From NCBI GenBank assembly GCA_023014335.1, contig JAECYW010000008.1, forward strand, positions 2,542,001 to 2,606,000: DNA of 64,000 nucleotides. Direction: 5' to 3'. The DNA comes from Galerina marginata. Taxonomy: Eukaryota > Basidiomycota > Agaricomycetes > Agaricales > Galerinaceae. Numbering within the stretch: position 1 is the stretch's first letter; each line of letters opens with the position of its first letter. Made by a program: the position numbers and the translations under genes. Below, in pieces: positions 1 to 11,226 of the stretch. Under the pieces are notes generated by a model. It saw only the letters and a list, made by a program, of their open reading frames with translations, had not been told where the DNA came from and made no database searches.

Positions 1-448
1 TCGCATCCTGAAACTTCTGGCGCCAAGTTCGTATATGCTCCGTCGTCTCCTTTTTATTATCCGGAATATTCAATGGTCCTTCCCAAATACTCCCAGGTGT
101 GAGTACCAATATTGAATACTCCACTGTCTCTCCAGTTTCGAGGGTCACAAAGCCTGTCTTATCGCCTTCCTCCGTAGTAATAGATGCGACCTTCCCAATG
201 ATGAACTGGCCATTCCCATTTACGAAGGTGTAGTTATACGTGATGTGCGCCTTGTCCTCGAGATGTCCCTCATCAGTAACAGACATGCGAATCCACGCTG
301 GGAGGTGCGTGTAGTACGGCCGGGCGGTGATGAGCAGGATACTGTACTGCTCAGGCTTGAGGGCGGTAGACAGCTGCCTGGCGACCTGAGCCCCGCATCC
401 ACCACCTCCCACGATGACGATGTTCGGTTTTCCGGCCATATTGAACAT
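1..448 (-). CDS. AIF/FSP1-like FAD-dependent NAD(P)H oxidoreductase, 5' part
   Basis: The gene runs off the left edge, so only about 149 N-terminal residues are visible, in one open frame. The protein opens with a Rossmann FAD-binding segment (NIVIVGGGGCG, residues about 8-18). A beta-strand ending in LLITARPYYTHLPA follows, and then the conserved SILVLTPGSIWEGP block. This is the layout of the pyridine nucleotide-disulfide oxidoreductase family that includes AIFM2/FSP1, which reduces quinones with NAD(P)H and FAD. Two in-frame ATGs lie 9 bases apart (448 and 439); the downstream one, starting MAGKPN, fits the usual family start. A second, damaged member of the same family lies at 5829-7186. 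The identification is firm at family level; substrate and location are not shown by the sequence. Confidence 0.8.
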   Translation of the reverse strand, partial: MFNMAGKPNIVIVGGGGCGAQVARQLSTALKPEQYSILLITARPYYTHLPAWIRMSVTDEGHLEDKAHITYNYTFVNGNGQFIIGKVASITTEEGDKTGFVTLETGETVEYSILVLTPGSIWEGPLNIPDNKKETTEHIRTWRQKFQDA

Positions 449-1238
449 CGTGAAATAAAAGAATCAACGCGCTATAAGTAACCAAAGCAAGCTGGCGTTC
501 TGAGAGGCCAGAGGCGGACGTGGCACCAAGTGGTAAGGAAAAGCAGAGGGTCTAGCCTAGTCCCCAACGGAGAAACCATTATCATTAAGAACGCGCCCTA
601 TCCGGGAGAGCAATCCCACGTTCTGGATACAGCCTATCGCTCGGTAGCCCGGGATGAGAATATCGGATAGCATAGCGGTGAAACGGTAAAGTGATCTTGA
701 CCATTACCGGAGGAGTATCTCCAAGACATGCGACAAAACGTGGAGCCCATGCCGCCCATTTCGCAGGAGATGCGTACCACGGAGTGCGTTTCGGAAAGTA
801 GTTCCAGGACAGAATAGTATGCGCTGTGCCAAAGCCGAGTACTGATGGCACTGCCGCGCAGGTGTCGGAGTAAATGGGAAATGATCTTACCGTTCACAAG
901 TTTTGGGCCAATAAGTCGAGGTGCTAGTATTAGTCTGACAATTATCAGGGCATTAGTCTTACAACTATCAGTAACATTAGTACTTTCCGCATCATTGGTG
1001 GCACTACTCACTGACTAAAAGTCTTGAAGGTGGGTTGGTGCCACGGAAAGCAGTTACCAAGGAACCAATGCCTAAAATTGGCCAAAAACAGACATACATG
1101 TGACATCATCGTAGCCGGTCAGGAAGATCCCGTCAGTGTTGCGTTCAGTGATTGGTCGAATCGTTGAGAAATCAGTATTAATAACTATAATTGAATCTGG
1201 AGTCCATCTACGAAGATTACTGGAGGAGATTTGGCTTC
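449..1238. other. Intergenic, no recognised gene
   Basis: About 790 bases lie between the start of the AIF-like gene and the 3' end of the glycosyltransferase. Overlapping minus-strand frames of 88 and 125 codons exist at 585-1011. They have no motif I recognise, no consistent splice sites and no clear family resemblance. I see no supported gene here. Confidence 0.5.
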
Positions 1239-3344
1239 TTAATCATGTGGCGGGGTTACAGCAGTCTCATTCAAATTCTTTAGGAATGCTTGCAACTCTT
1301 TCCTGCTCACCCCACCCTCCTGCCAGGCCTCGAAGAGCTTCGCTTTTATCGCTTCGGCATTCCTTCGTAGTTCTTCTCCTTTTTTGCCTCGACATGCGTC
1401 AAGGACGTCCCTTATTTCAACCCCAACTGCAGCACGGGTTCCCTTGGCTGAACGACCATTTCTGTGCAAGGGCTTAAGACCCCTCTCGCCAGTTCTAACC
1501 TCAATCAATTCAAATGCGACATTGAGGTTCTCCGTCAGATATGCAGCCGCGGCTGGTTGATCAGCCTCAAACGGCCAAGCAATTCTATGAGATAGAATGG
1601 AGCGCGTTTAGATGATTACAGTCTCCGAGAAATTAGAACATACAGAGGAATGCCAGCTCCGAGAGACTCTGTGATGCTGTTGTGACCACAATGGGTAAGG
1701 AACCACCCAGTTGCCTGGAGCGTTTATCATCATATAGATTAACAAAAAGGCAAACGAAATAATACTTACTGGGTGGTTGAGAATAAATTGTTGCGGCGCC
1801 CATTGCGTTATCATCCCGAAACCGGAGGATTTCACTTTCTCCGCCAATTGATCTGAGAGCTTGGCGAACGGCGACGCAAAGCAAAAAACCTGTCAGGAAA
1901 GAATGTCAAACTGTGGTTCAACAAAAATGATTATGAACGCACGAAGGGAAATTTTTTCTCCACTAAGGCCTCTATAACTTCATCAACGTATTCTGGGGTA
2001 GTCGGCCAGAATATGGTGCCGAATGAAATCTACGAAACATAAGCACCAGCACGGGACCAAGCACCTCGGAACTAACGAAGAGAACCGCCTTTCTACCACG
2101 CTGAAGGAGCATATCATCAAGGAATTCTTCAATTTCACCCGCGCCTCGAGAACTCTGCGCAACGGTCCCATATCCACGTGGTAAAAGAGGTCCGATCACG
2201 TATGTATCCTTCTTCAAATCTAACAGCCAGGATTTAGTGGTGTCCAGCGCCTCGTTTTCAAAGGCGTAAGCAGATGCCATGAAAACCCCATCGCATTCGT
2301 GGACAACGCTGTCCAAAGAAATGTTATACTTCACGAATCTCAATGTATGAAACACTCACGAATAACATCCTCTGATAATCATGGAAACGGGTATATCGAA
2401 AGGACGCTACAGGCTCCCTTGGTTAGTCGGTGTCGGCTTTTGTCGCATGAGAACATACCTTCTGAGGGAAAAACTCATAATCATACATGGCTGGAAGGCC
2501 AGAAATTTTAACAAGCGTCCCATCCGTATGATTGTACATCTAGATAAAGCAAAAGGACTCAAATACGGACGGCTACTAAAATGTAGTGACTTACCTTCTC
2601 GCCAATTTCTTCAGGTGTAACCCCAAGTCTAGGTGGCCTCGGCGTCTATTTTGGCACCGATATCTCCAATACCACCTAGTGATTCGGGACCAAATAATCG
2701 GAGCAGTGAAGATGCATGACCTGTCATCCAAGCCATGATTGGGCACAGAACGTACCAGTGATTTCACGGGTGGCCAGCAACTGAGGCAATGCAAACATCT
2801 GCAAGAGCAAAGTGGTGAGGTCAAAAATGATTAAACATAGACTGTAGTCCACATACATCGAGTATTACAGCAACTGGTGGAGGAATGGTATCAAAAACGG
2901 TCTCCTTCACGGCGCAAGTGATTGAGTTGGCTGCCGACAAAGCTTGATATGCGGCGGCATATGTTTCGGCCATTGTTCCCATAAGTTCAAGCATATTGTC
3001 AGAAGTCGATTTGACAGTTGAGAGAACCCTTTTACGGCGTGGTTGAGTCGATTGCTAATAGTTTCAGTTTGGAAATCACCTAATTCTTTGACGAGCCTGG
3101 TCAGAAACTTCATTGCCAAATTCTGCAGATATTTCGGAATCGGCTTTGCCAAGGAGCTCTGAGCCAACGATCATGGTGATGACAACATTTTCATTTTCTT
3201 TCACGAGACGTGCTGCAAGGATGCAGAACGGCCTAACATGTCCTAATGGTCAAAATTAGTCGTGCTTGACAATTCACAATTGAACTACCCACCCCAAGCC
3301 GGTATAGCAGAGAAAAGGAAGTGGGTAATGTTTAGCTGCGACAT
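1239..3344 (-). CDS. UDP-glycosyltransferase (family 1), one frame break
   Basis: This is a fungal UDP-sugar glycosyltransferase that would transfer a sugar to a small hydrophobic acceptor. The start is ATG at 3342-3344 (MSQLNITHFLF), followed by AWGH and an acceptor-binding N-domain spread over short exons. The C-domain is very clear. It has WAPQQFILNHP, then after an intron THCGHNSITESLGAGIP and AWPFEADQP, which together form the UDP-binding signature box. It ends in a charged helix with the stop at 1239. I infer at least nine GT-AG introns from conserved junctions. In the middle, after FGPESLGG, one extra base at about 2631 puts the next exon (LGVTPEEIGEK) out of frame, and no plausible intron repairs it. 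Apart from that the protein is complete. It may be a recent pseudogene or carry a sequence error. Confidence 0.85.
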
Positions 3345-4289
3345 CGAGTAGACGAAGGCGACAAATTCTCAATAATTGCTTGCCTATTTATATCTCCTAA
3401 CAAACCATATAACTGACGATTATTGCAACACCGTAAGCAATATTTGTCGAAGCTGACTCGCAAAAGAAGGTCGATGACAGAGAATCGTGCCTAGAAAAAA
3501 GTTCGCAGGATGGAGACAAGACAGAGAAGCAGCGGACCTTCACTACGTTGATTGCTTCGACGAACCAAACGCGGCATGCCAATGTCAGAAAAAGTTGCAG
3601 AGGCTTGATCCCATAGACTTTACTTCGTAATATTGGCCGCGTGAGCTGCTATTGGGAAGCCCACAACAAATTCCCGGTAACCTTGGTGGAGTAAGCATAA
3701 CGGTTGTGTAAAAGACCAAGACCAGGGTAGGCGAAGGGGTGACGAAGCATCAGCACGTAAGGACAGCTCTCGAGCCAGTTCTGGAAATTATGTCGACGAA
3801 GATCAAGAAAAGCGCGTTACTTAAATCGGAGGTAATGGAGAGTAGACAGCGAAATGTTTAGGCACTGTGATAGGACTATTATTTCACGCCGTTTCAGCTT
3901 TCCAAGCAGCAAGGGAACTGATCCCATGAAGGTAGTTGAACAGCATTAGAATGAGCGTGAAAACACCTTGGAGGACGAAAGATGATCAATGAGGGCTAGA
4001 GGAGGGGTAGAAAAGCAAGTACAGTGCTCAACATGACCCGCGGAACCGCCTTCAACGACAATCATCTTCCTAGGAGCTTCCCAGACAATCGAATCCGTTC
4101 CCATATATCTGAGAAGCAAACAAGACGGTGAGGCACATCTATAGCACTTCGAAGCGGGATGACAGACAGTGACAGACGAAGTTGGTCGGTTATGATGCCG
4201 GTTTTGCCGGTTCAGAAAGACTCACACGTTGGAGTGCAGACTTTTATATAAATCTCTCTCGGACTTTCGGCATCCCTGTCGCTGATAAT
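3345..4289. other. Divergent intergenic region (UGT / HAD)
   Basis: This is a spacer of about 945 bases between the minus-strand glycosyltransferase start and the plus-strand HAD start, so both promoters should lie here. I found no recognisable coding segment. Short frames on both strands lack splice-consistent extension. Confidence 0.5.
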
Positions 4290-5370
4290 ATGCCACCAGT
4301 CAAGGCACTTATTTTCGATGTGCTTGGAACGACGGTAGACTGGAGATCCAGCGTGGTCGCAGAGTTTGGGGCTATGGGCCAGAAACATGGTGTACCTTCG
4401 GGTATGTACACAGATTCGCATCCCCGTTTGATGAGTCGAGCCTATAATTGTACCTCATTGTAGGTACCGACTGGGGAAAACTCGCTCAACAATGGAGGGC
4501 CAACTTTATGAAAAATATGTCTGTTATACCAAGTCCCAGTTCTTTTCATGTTGTCTAACCCGGGAGGTCCATACCGGTAGCCACCACATTGCTTCGGGCG
4601 GTTCAGGGACTTTGAACGTCGACGTTATGCACAGAGAAGTTATTCTTTCGTCCTGCTCTCTGTAAAAAGTCTCACAGGGAATAGATCCTTGATGAGCTGT
4701 TGCTTTCCCCAGAATGGTCACATATCGGCCCCCTCTGGGATGAACCAACGAGAAAGCATCTCGTCTACGTTTGGCATCGCCTCAAAGGTAAGGATAAACC
4801 GTTACATCTTGATGTTCTAATTGATCTTTCAGGCTGGCCTGATTCGGTTGAAGGGTTGTACGCACTCAAAAAACAGGTTATCGTAGTCGGGCTCTCTAAC
4901 GGAAATCTCAGCCTGTTGATTGATATGGTATTTATCCATCCTTCGAATCCTAGTAAAAACGTACTGAAACTTGTCATACGCTGCTCAAAGGCAAAAAATA
5001 CCGATCTTCCCTGGGATGCACTCCTTTCCACGGAAATGTTTAATACATTCAAACCGTAAGTCCTGTGGTGAACGTGATGACTTGACCCGACTCTCATCTC
5101 CTTCACCTCCGAGCTAGAAACTCAAAAGTGTATTCAGAGACACTGCGTCATCTATCGTTGCCTCCAGAGAACTGTTTTATGGTTGCATGCCATATGTTTG
5201 ACTTGCGTGGTGCAGCAAGTGTTGGAATACCCACAATATACGTGCGACGTCCAGACGAAAACCCTGGTGAAAAAGAAAACGTCAAGAGAAAGGAAGAAGG
5301 AGGAGAAGTGGATTATGTTGTTGATTCATTCATTGAGATTTTAGACATTATCGCGGCTCACAACGCCTAG
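4290..5370 (+). CDS. HAD-superfamily haloacid dehalogenase (type II)-like hydrolase
   Basis: This is a HAD-fold hydrolase of the L-2-haloacid dehalogenase type. The first exon holds motif I, LIFDVLGTTVDW, with the putative nucleophile Asp10. Later exons hold SPEWSHIG, WHRL and PDSVEGL, motif II (VVGLSNGN), the lysine-containing FKPNSKVY, and the acidic motif HMFDLRGAASVG. The frame closes at 5368-5370. I infer about seven exons, with a small second exon (TDWGKLAQQWR) and a third starting after 4575 that carries GTLNVDVMHRE. All junctions keep frame, so the gene looks intact. Family members hydrolyse carbon-halogen or phosphate bonds; the true substrate is unknown. It lies 39 kb from the halogenase cluster, so a link is only speculative. 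Confidence 0.85.
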
Positions 5371-5828
5371 GTACTAGTAGCAAAGCTTTGCAATCATTCC
5401 CAGCCTTTTGACTTCGCAAGCGCGTCTGAAAATGACAAGAATGGCAGAAGTGGGCCAGGTGAGGTTCTGGTTTGATGCAATCTAATTTCTTGTACGGATG
5501 CAAATTGCCCTTGCTGACTAAATTGGACATGACTGATCGAAAATTAGGCGTCCAAATTCGGCTTAAACTTCCATAAAAAGAAAACCAAATTTCGTGCTTC
5601 TTAGACGGTAGCTTCGTCCCCTTCTATACCGGTGACCATAAATCAGACAGAGCATTTATCAGGGAGGAATATAATATGTTTAAAGCGCACAGTACTAGTA
5701 GTACCTAAATTTAAACCAGTGAAACGTGATCTGAACAAGAATGCAAGAGCAATTACAGGCAAACGAGCCGAAAAGGGTATCTTAAAAATCGAACATAAAG
5801 GGTATTGAAATATAAGCTGTCCCTCAAA
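5371..5828. other. Convergent intergenic spacer
   Basis: This is the 3' spacer between the HAD gene and the second AIF-like gene, which are transcribed toward each other. It is AT-rich and no coding segment is recognised. Confidence 0.5.
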
Positions 5829-7186
5829 TCACAGTCCCAATTTATTCTTGGCCATGTCAACCGCCAGGCCTTTGGACTTGAGCAGAGAGGATAACCAATT
5901 ACCCAAGGTAATTCCCCATAGGATGCCAAAGTAGGCCGTTCCACCATTCTGAGTAAGGAGTCATTTATACGAAATGAGGAAATGTGGACAAAGGAACTCA
6001 CCTTGCCATTTGTCAGCAAGACACCCTCAAATGCCGTCTTGTAAGGGACCAGACTCTTCTCGTTCAAAAGGGAGAGTACATTCTTAGCAATCACGGGCTA
6101 GCGTGCGCTTGGGCTTTGAACGCTTGCTTCTGTTCGTTCCAGTCTATGACGTCCCCTCCCGCAAAAATGTGTGGGTGGTCTGGTAGTTGAAGCGTGGGGG
6201 TAACTTTGATATACCCGGCGGAGGTTAGAAGCGTTGGGACCGAGAGATTGCACGAACTTCGTATTGGGACGCGGTCCTCGTGTCGGTACCTACATGTCAC
6301 TGATTAGAGAAGAAGTTCATCGAATTTGAATAAGCTCAGAGATGAAACGCACTACGAGGTCTGCCTTGATTGATTTCTTGGCGCGAGTGGTGATGTGGAC
6401 CAGTCCTTGATCTCCAAGTCGTCCACATAGTCATCGAACACGAAGTTGACACCTCGATCCCGATAAGTTTTAGAGGCAGACTTTCTCCAGCGTACGGGAT
6501 AGGCATCATTCAGCAGGTGAGACTGTGCGTGAACGATGGTAACATTTTTGTTCTAGAAGTAAATAATAAATGAGCCGACGCGCAAGAGTGTGGAAACGTC
6601 AAGGAAAGCATACCGCTCCCAGGTCTTTGATCTCTCCAGCGAGCTCTAATTATAAATGTTCGTCAAATCGATTCCACTTTGAAAACCGAAAGCTTACCGG
6701 CTCCGATCGCCCCTCCACCGACGAGGACAATATCCTTCGCGTTCTTGAATTTTTCACGCCAACTCTGGACAGACTCCAGAATTTCGGCCTTCGTATTTGA
6801 GAACGCGAGAGGACCTTCCCAAAGGGAACCCGGGCCAAGAACAAGAATAAAGAAAGGGACGGTTTCGCCGTTATCGAGAGTAACATGCTGACCCTTGGCG
6901 CCGTCATCGGTAATAGAGGTAACTTCAGCGACGATTAATTTTTTGTTTTTGTGGTTAGCTTCGAACTTTTTGTCGAGGGGCATAAGAATTCGATCTTCAA
7001 GGCCCCCTCCGAGGTTACGGCCATACGAAGGCCCGCTATAAGGTGGGTATAGAATGGGCGAGGAGTGATGAGAACGAGGTTATATTTAGACGTGTCAAGC
7101 GTCGCAGCAATAGCGTCGAAGGTGGTGAGGCCGACACTACCTCCACCAACAATCACAATATTTTGACGCTCCTGGGTGCTAGACAT
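5829..7186 (-). pseudogene. AIF/FSP1-like oxidoreductase with several frame breaks
   Basis: This is a second member of the AIFM2/FSP1-like flavoprotein family. The start is ATG at 7184-7186; the FAD loop IVIVGGGSVG and TPRPFYTHL follow. Further along come LVLGPGSLWEGP, the second Rossmann loop IVLVGGGAIGAE (NAD(P)H), VTIVHAQSHLLND, HPHIFAGGDVIDW and a C-terminal hydrophobic stretch ending at 5829. Introns with good GT-AG ends separate these blocks. The frame changes at least four times inside exons: a short G/C run at 7003-7007 (one base missing), about 6403, about 6233 and about 6095. Either the copy has decayed or the assembly is faulty here. The intact-looking paralogue is at the left edge, with UGT and HAD genes between the two. 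Confidence 0.75.
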
Positions 7187-7532
7187 GGTAGGCGGTCGAG
7201 GGAAAAAGGCAGAGGAATTTGAGTCGGTAGGTTTCGAGTAACGAAGGGCCTTTTATCACCACAGCCAGCCATTGTGGGACCTACACGCAAATACACGCCT
7301 TTTTTCTGTCAACGGTTGATGAGGATTTGCAAGACATGTTGTAAGCGAGCTTCGAATTCTCGTCAGACAAGCTCTGTCATAGTGTGATTGTCCTCTGTTG
7401 TCAATTCGTATTACGAGGTCGAGAGCAGGGCAGGCACTACCGCCACCGAAAACGGGCCGTGTTGAATTGCACGTGACTAAGAAATTCCCTTTGCCGTGAG
7501 TCTTGACTCCTGAGGTCAATGCTACTCTTCAC
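7187..7532. promoter_or_regulatory. Divergent promoter region, AIF-like / NUBPL
   Basis: This is the 346-base spacer between the starts of the minus-strand AIF-like gene and the plus-strand NUBPL gene. Both transcription starts must lie in it. I see no strong TATA box or long repeat. Both neighbours have redox or mitochondrial roles, so shared control is possible but not shown. Confidence 0.35.
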
Positions 7533-8855
7533 ATGTTAGCCACTTACCGCCGTCGTCCAGGATGCTTTTCGACGTATTATCGCTCTTTATCATCCTCTAA
7601 TCGCGTAAATCATGAAAATCCGTTAGTGAGTGAATCAGCACCTCACAATTACCAGCAAGGGTCTTACATGTCACAGGGTTTGCCTCGACGTCAGCTACCA
7701 CCACAGATTCCACAGGAAAGGAGGCGCCATCCAGAGACGACCAATTGCGAATGTGGAAAAAGTCTTAGCTGTCGCCAGTGGGAAGGGAGGCGTTGGTAAA
7801 AGCACAATAGCACGTGGGTCTCGCAAACTCCTTACATACGACGCGTCTGATCAAATTTCAAGTTAACCTCGCTTTTGCTCTTGCACTGCGCAAAAACCAG
7901 AAGACCAATGCCCCACTGCGCGTTGGAATTCTTGATCTCGACATTTTTGGGCCAGTCCATACCTACACTCATGGGGTTACAAAACGCTGGCGAACCTGAA
8001 TTGACCGATAGTGATTTGCCTCTTCGGTTGTTTGAGCTTATCCTTACCTCTGCTTGCTTAGTTGGGTCTATTCGTCCTTTAACTAATCATGGCTCCCATG
8101 TATGTCCATGGGGTTCCTCATTTCGTCGACAAATTCTGCGTCGAATGACAACACAGACACACCTATCGTTTGGCGTGGTTTAATGGTTCAGAAGGCCGTC
8201 CAGCAACTTCTTTTTGATGTGGACTGGTCAAAAGACGGCCAAGGACTGGATGTCCTTGTAATTGATATGCCCCCTGGAACAGGTGATGTTCCTCTAACCT
8301 TGGGCCAATTGGTGACCGTCGACGGTTCGTGGGCTATATTTTTCTGGTCATTTCTAAGTCTCATTCCGCAATTTTGGCTCAGGATCGGTCATTGTCTCCA
8401 CACCTCAAGACGTCGCTCTATCCGACGTGAGAAAAGGGATAGCTATGCTAAGGAAGGTCTCCGTTCCGGTTAGTATTTTTCAGGTCCACTGTATGACCCG
8501 CTCAAGTCCTCGTGACCAGATAACTGGGCTGGTACTCAATCAAGCATATTACCTGTGCTCTGGGTGCAACACACCGACTCCGCGATATTTGTTCGGTCAG
8601 CAATCACACTGTATTCTTTGATTTAATCCTAGACCCTGACCAGAACACTTAGGAAAACCTGATAGCTTCCACAAAATCGCGCAACGGCTGGACGTATCTG
8701 TCCTGGGAGAACTCCCTCTCGTCGAAGGCGTCAGCGCTAGCTCGGACGGTGGCTATCCCTATGTTCTGAAGCAGCTCAGCACTGTCGAAGCAGACGACGG
8801 TGACGGAGGTGTCGGATTGGAGGTCAAACATAAGCACAGTTCGCCGAGCATGTAG
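7533..8855 (+). CDS. IND1: Mitochondrial P-loop Fe-S assembly protein NUBPL/Ind1, with frame breaks
   Basis: This is a Mrp/NBP35-type ATPase of the Ind1 branch, which delivers [4Fe-4S] clusters to respiratory complex I. From ATG 7533 the first 35 residues are rich in Arg and Ser with no acidic run, as expected for a mitochondrial presequence. The body shows the deviant Walker A ([11 protein letters not shown]), [36 protein letters not shown] and [14 protein letters not shown]. It also has [10 protein letters not shown], with Cys residues near those that bind the cluster, and [10 protein letters not shown]. Introns follow Walker A, VTVDG, VSVP and LFG. Frame breaks are visible near 7720, at about 7954 (extra G) and at about 8093 (one base missing). 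The C-terminal helix is also shifted near 8840. Such breaks in a conserved single-copy gene argue for sequence error. The exact end (8855 or 8881) is uncertain. Confidence 0.85.
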
Positions 8856-9541
8856 CCGCCTCGCTATGGAAAACTCCTTGACTAACGGCCTGTTATATGA
8901 TTCTCTGCACGCTTGGTGGACAGTCGCTTCGGCTCGGGGGATGCGCTCGTCGAACAGAAATTCCCGCGTGTGACCATAATCTCTTCGTTTTGCGACCCAC
9001 ATCAAGGACGGCATCGTAATGAGGCTGGCGCCCCACGCCAAATCTCTGTTCAGTTCAGTTTTCCGTCGGAATGGAAACATCTTGGCTTCAAATACGAGTT
9101 TTCAGCGCCCATATCAATATAGGGATCCGGACTTGCCCGCAATCACTTTACACCCCTTGGGGAGTCGGCACTATAATTAATCGTGCGGCTGCAGTTTAAT
9201 TGTTGATTTATTGACGCCGCCGACGCGCCTCTGTACTTAAGGGCCTTACCCAACAGTCTACAACAGGCGGCTGTGTATAGTATTAGAAAGCATGGATCAA
9301 CACCCCGACGCATTGGATACGTTGTCCTGTCCAACCGTCGGTAAGGGTCAGCCAGATAAGATATGAATGACGCTCCACCGATGTCAGATGCTGACAAAAC
9401 GAACACTTTCTAATTGAATTCATCAGGGTTGCAAGCCCTGGCGCGTCTGGGCTTGAAAAGTACAGAACCTATATAATGTTATGTCGCCTTTCGACTCCGA
9501 TTCTTCCTCCCCAGCTTTCGTGTGCGTCGCACTGGAATCTA
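8856..9541. other. Intergenic, nothing recognised
   Basis: This 686-base spacer lies between NUBPL and the first seven-transmembrane copy. A TATA-like run (ctatataatg) at about 9470 lies 70 bases before the next start. No supported gene was found. Confidence 0.45.
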
Positions 9542-10864
9542 ATGTTTAATAGCTCTCAAAATGACCTTCCTAATCCCCTTACGCCCATGGCGTTCCTGCC
9601 CGCCGATCTCGCGTATCAGTTGACGATTTCAACGTATGTCCTGGTAGGGTCACTATCGGTGATTACATATTCCTTTGACCTCGAAAGCGTAAAGTCTAAC
9701 CTTAAATTCTACGATAGGTCCTACTATGGGACATCGCAACGAGCATTCGTGCCGATATTAGGGTGTTTACCCATTATCGAATACGGCCCTCAATAGCTGT
9801 ATATATATTTGTCAAGGTGAGGGATATCGTTACCTATTTGGCAACCTCTCTGATGACAAGTGCTCAGGCTGACATCCCTTGCCTACCTCTTCGCTATAAC
9901 TATTCTTCAGAGTTAGTCTCTTTCTGGGCTTTCCCTTCCTTAATCTGCCATATACGTCCAATTGACCTCTCTGGACAGCCGCTCCCATTGGACATTGTGA
10001 AAACTATCCGCCGGGTTGAATTCCTGTATCCGTTTGTGATTTCTTTCACCACCCTCCTCTTCTTCTTTCGCGTACGCGCTATGTACGCTGGGAACAAGGT
10101 CGTTATTGGCTTCTTTTTCTGCACCTGGCTCGCGGTGATTGGAGCTTCCCTCACGCCGATTTTTCGGTGTTTCTGGTTCCAGCATTGGATCAACGAGATA
10201 TTGCCTCAACGATCGCCTAGAACCATACGTCGCTTCTGCGTGCATCGTCCCGTTTGTTAACGACACGCTCATCTTCTGTGCCACGACTTGGAAATTACTG
10301 GCAAATTCCCATGTTAAGTCAAGTTTCAAGAATGGCTTCAAGGTTGTCGTATTTGGGCAGTATCTCCCTGTGTTCTCAAAGGCCGTTCTTCATGATGGCC
10401 AGGCTTATTATCTGTAGGTATTGTTCTGTCTTATTTTTTTTCGTATGCATTATAATTAACGTCCTCTCAGAACCACTATATCGCTGAATCTCCTCACAAC
10501 CTGCTTGTTCTTCAACGAATCGGTACCAGTCGTTTACAGGTCTTTCATCGGCGTGCCCAACATAGTAATCATGAACGTCATGGCTTGCCACGTATATCGA
10601 AATATCAAATTTGGCTATTACAAGGAATGCGCGACTTGCCCCCCAACGAGCCGTTCTCTCTCTCTCTACCCTAACGACATCGGGAATATATCCAACTTTG
10701 TCAACAGTCGAGATCCCTCTGGACAGATAGCAGAACCCTCAAAGGGAATGAGGGTTTCTATGAGCGTCGGAGCTCATATCCACAACGATTCTGCTCATTG
10801 CCATACATGTACATGCTCGAGGTATAACCCCAAGCTTCCCGGCACAGTGACTACTGTCGTATAG
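9542..10864 (+). CDS. Seven-transmembrane DUF6533-like family protein, copy 1 (two frame breaks)
   Basis: This membrane protein of unknown function belongs to the family that occurs eleven times in the window (group A). It starts MFNSSQNDLPNPLTPMAFLP. It continues through TM1 (TISTYVLVGSLS), an intron, LLWDIA, further introns, FFFRVRAMY, WLAVIGASLTP, PFVNDTLIF, FSKAVLHDGQAYYL and the family hallmark MNVMACHVYRN. A Ser/His/Cys-rich cytoplasmic tail closes at 10862-10864. Intron positions match the other copies. Two +1 events break the frame: an extra T at 10005 (HCEN / IRRVEF) and an extra T in a T-run at 10160-10164 before GVSGSSIG. The DUF6533 assignment rests on general layout (short N-terminal W-D...L..N domain plus hydrophobic segments) and is tentative. 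Confidence 0.75.
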
Positions 10865-11226
10865 CCACGACTAGTTACATACCGATATCCATTGGCTGTT
10901 CACTATATTGGGACCTTGCCGGTCACGATCCTATCCAATCCAATCCCATTCAATCCCAACATTGATTGACGATCGTAGAAACGACCATTCCACTCTCCCA
11001 CCCAAGTAATATCTATCGTCTATTTTAAGGGACAAACCCCCGGTGTTTCATATGTGCTATATATGCACCGCTTCGCTTTCTGTTTTGTGGAAGCGCCTTT
11101 CGACGGAGTCCATGTAATACAGTAGACCCTTCAACGTGTTCGTTATTTCGAGTTCCTTAACTCAGATTATTTACTAGTTTCTTAGTCCATCTTATTTTGA
11201 ACAATTTATAATATGTAGAGCAGTTC
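10865..11226. other. Convergent spacer between copies 1 and 2
   Basis: This is the 3' spacer between the plus-strand copy 1 and the minus-strand copy 2. It contains a short repetition (tccaatccaatcccattcaatccc) at about 10934-10957 and no coding segment. Confidence 0.5.

Noticed and set aside
8649..9080. 143-codon open frame on the minus strand
   Set aside because: It lies antisense over the last NUBPL exon, whose sense strand has clear family motifs ([10 protein letters not shown]). Codon bias keeps the opposite frame open.
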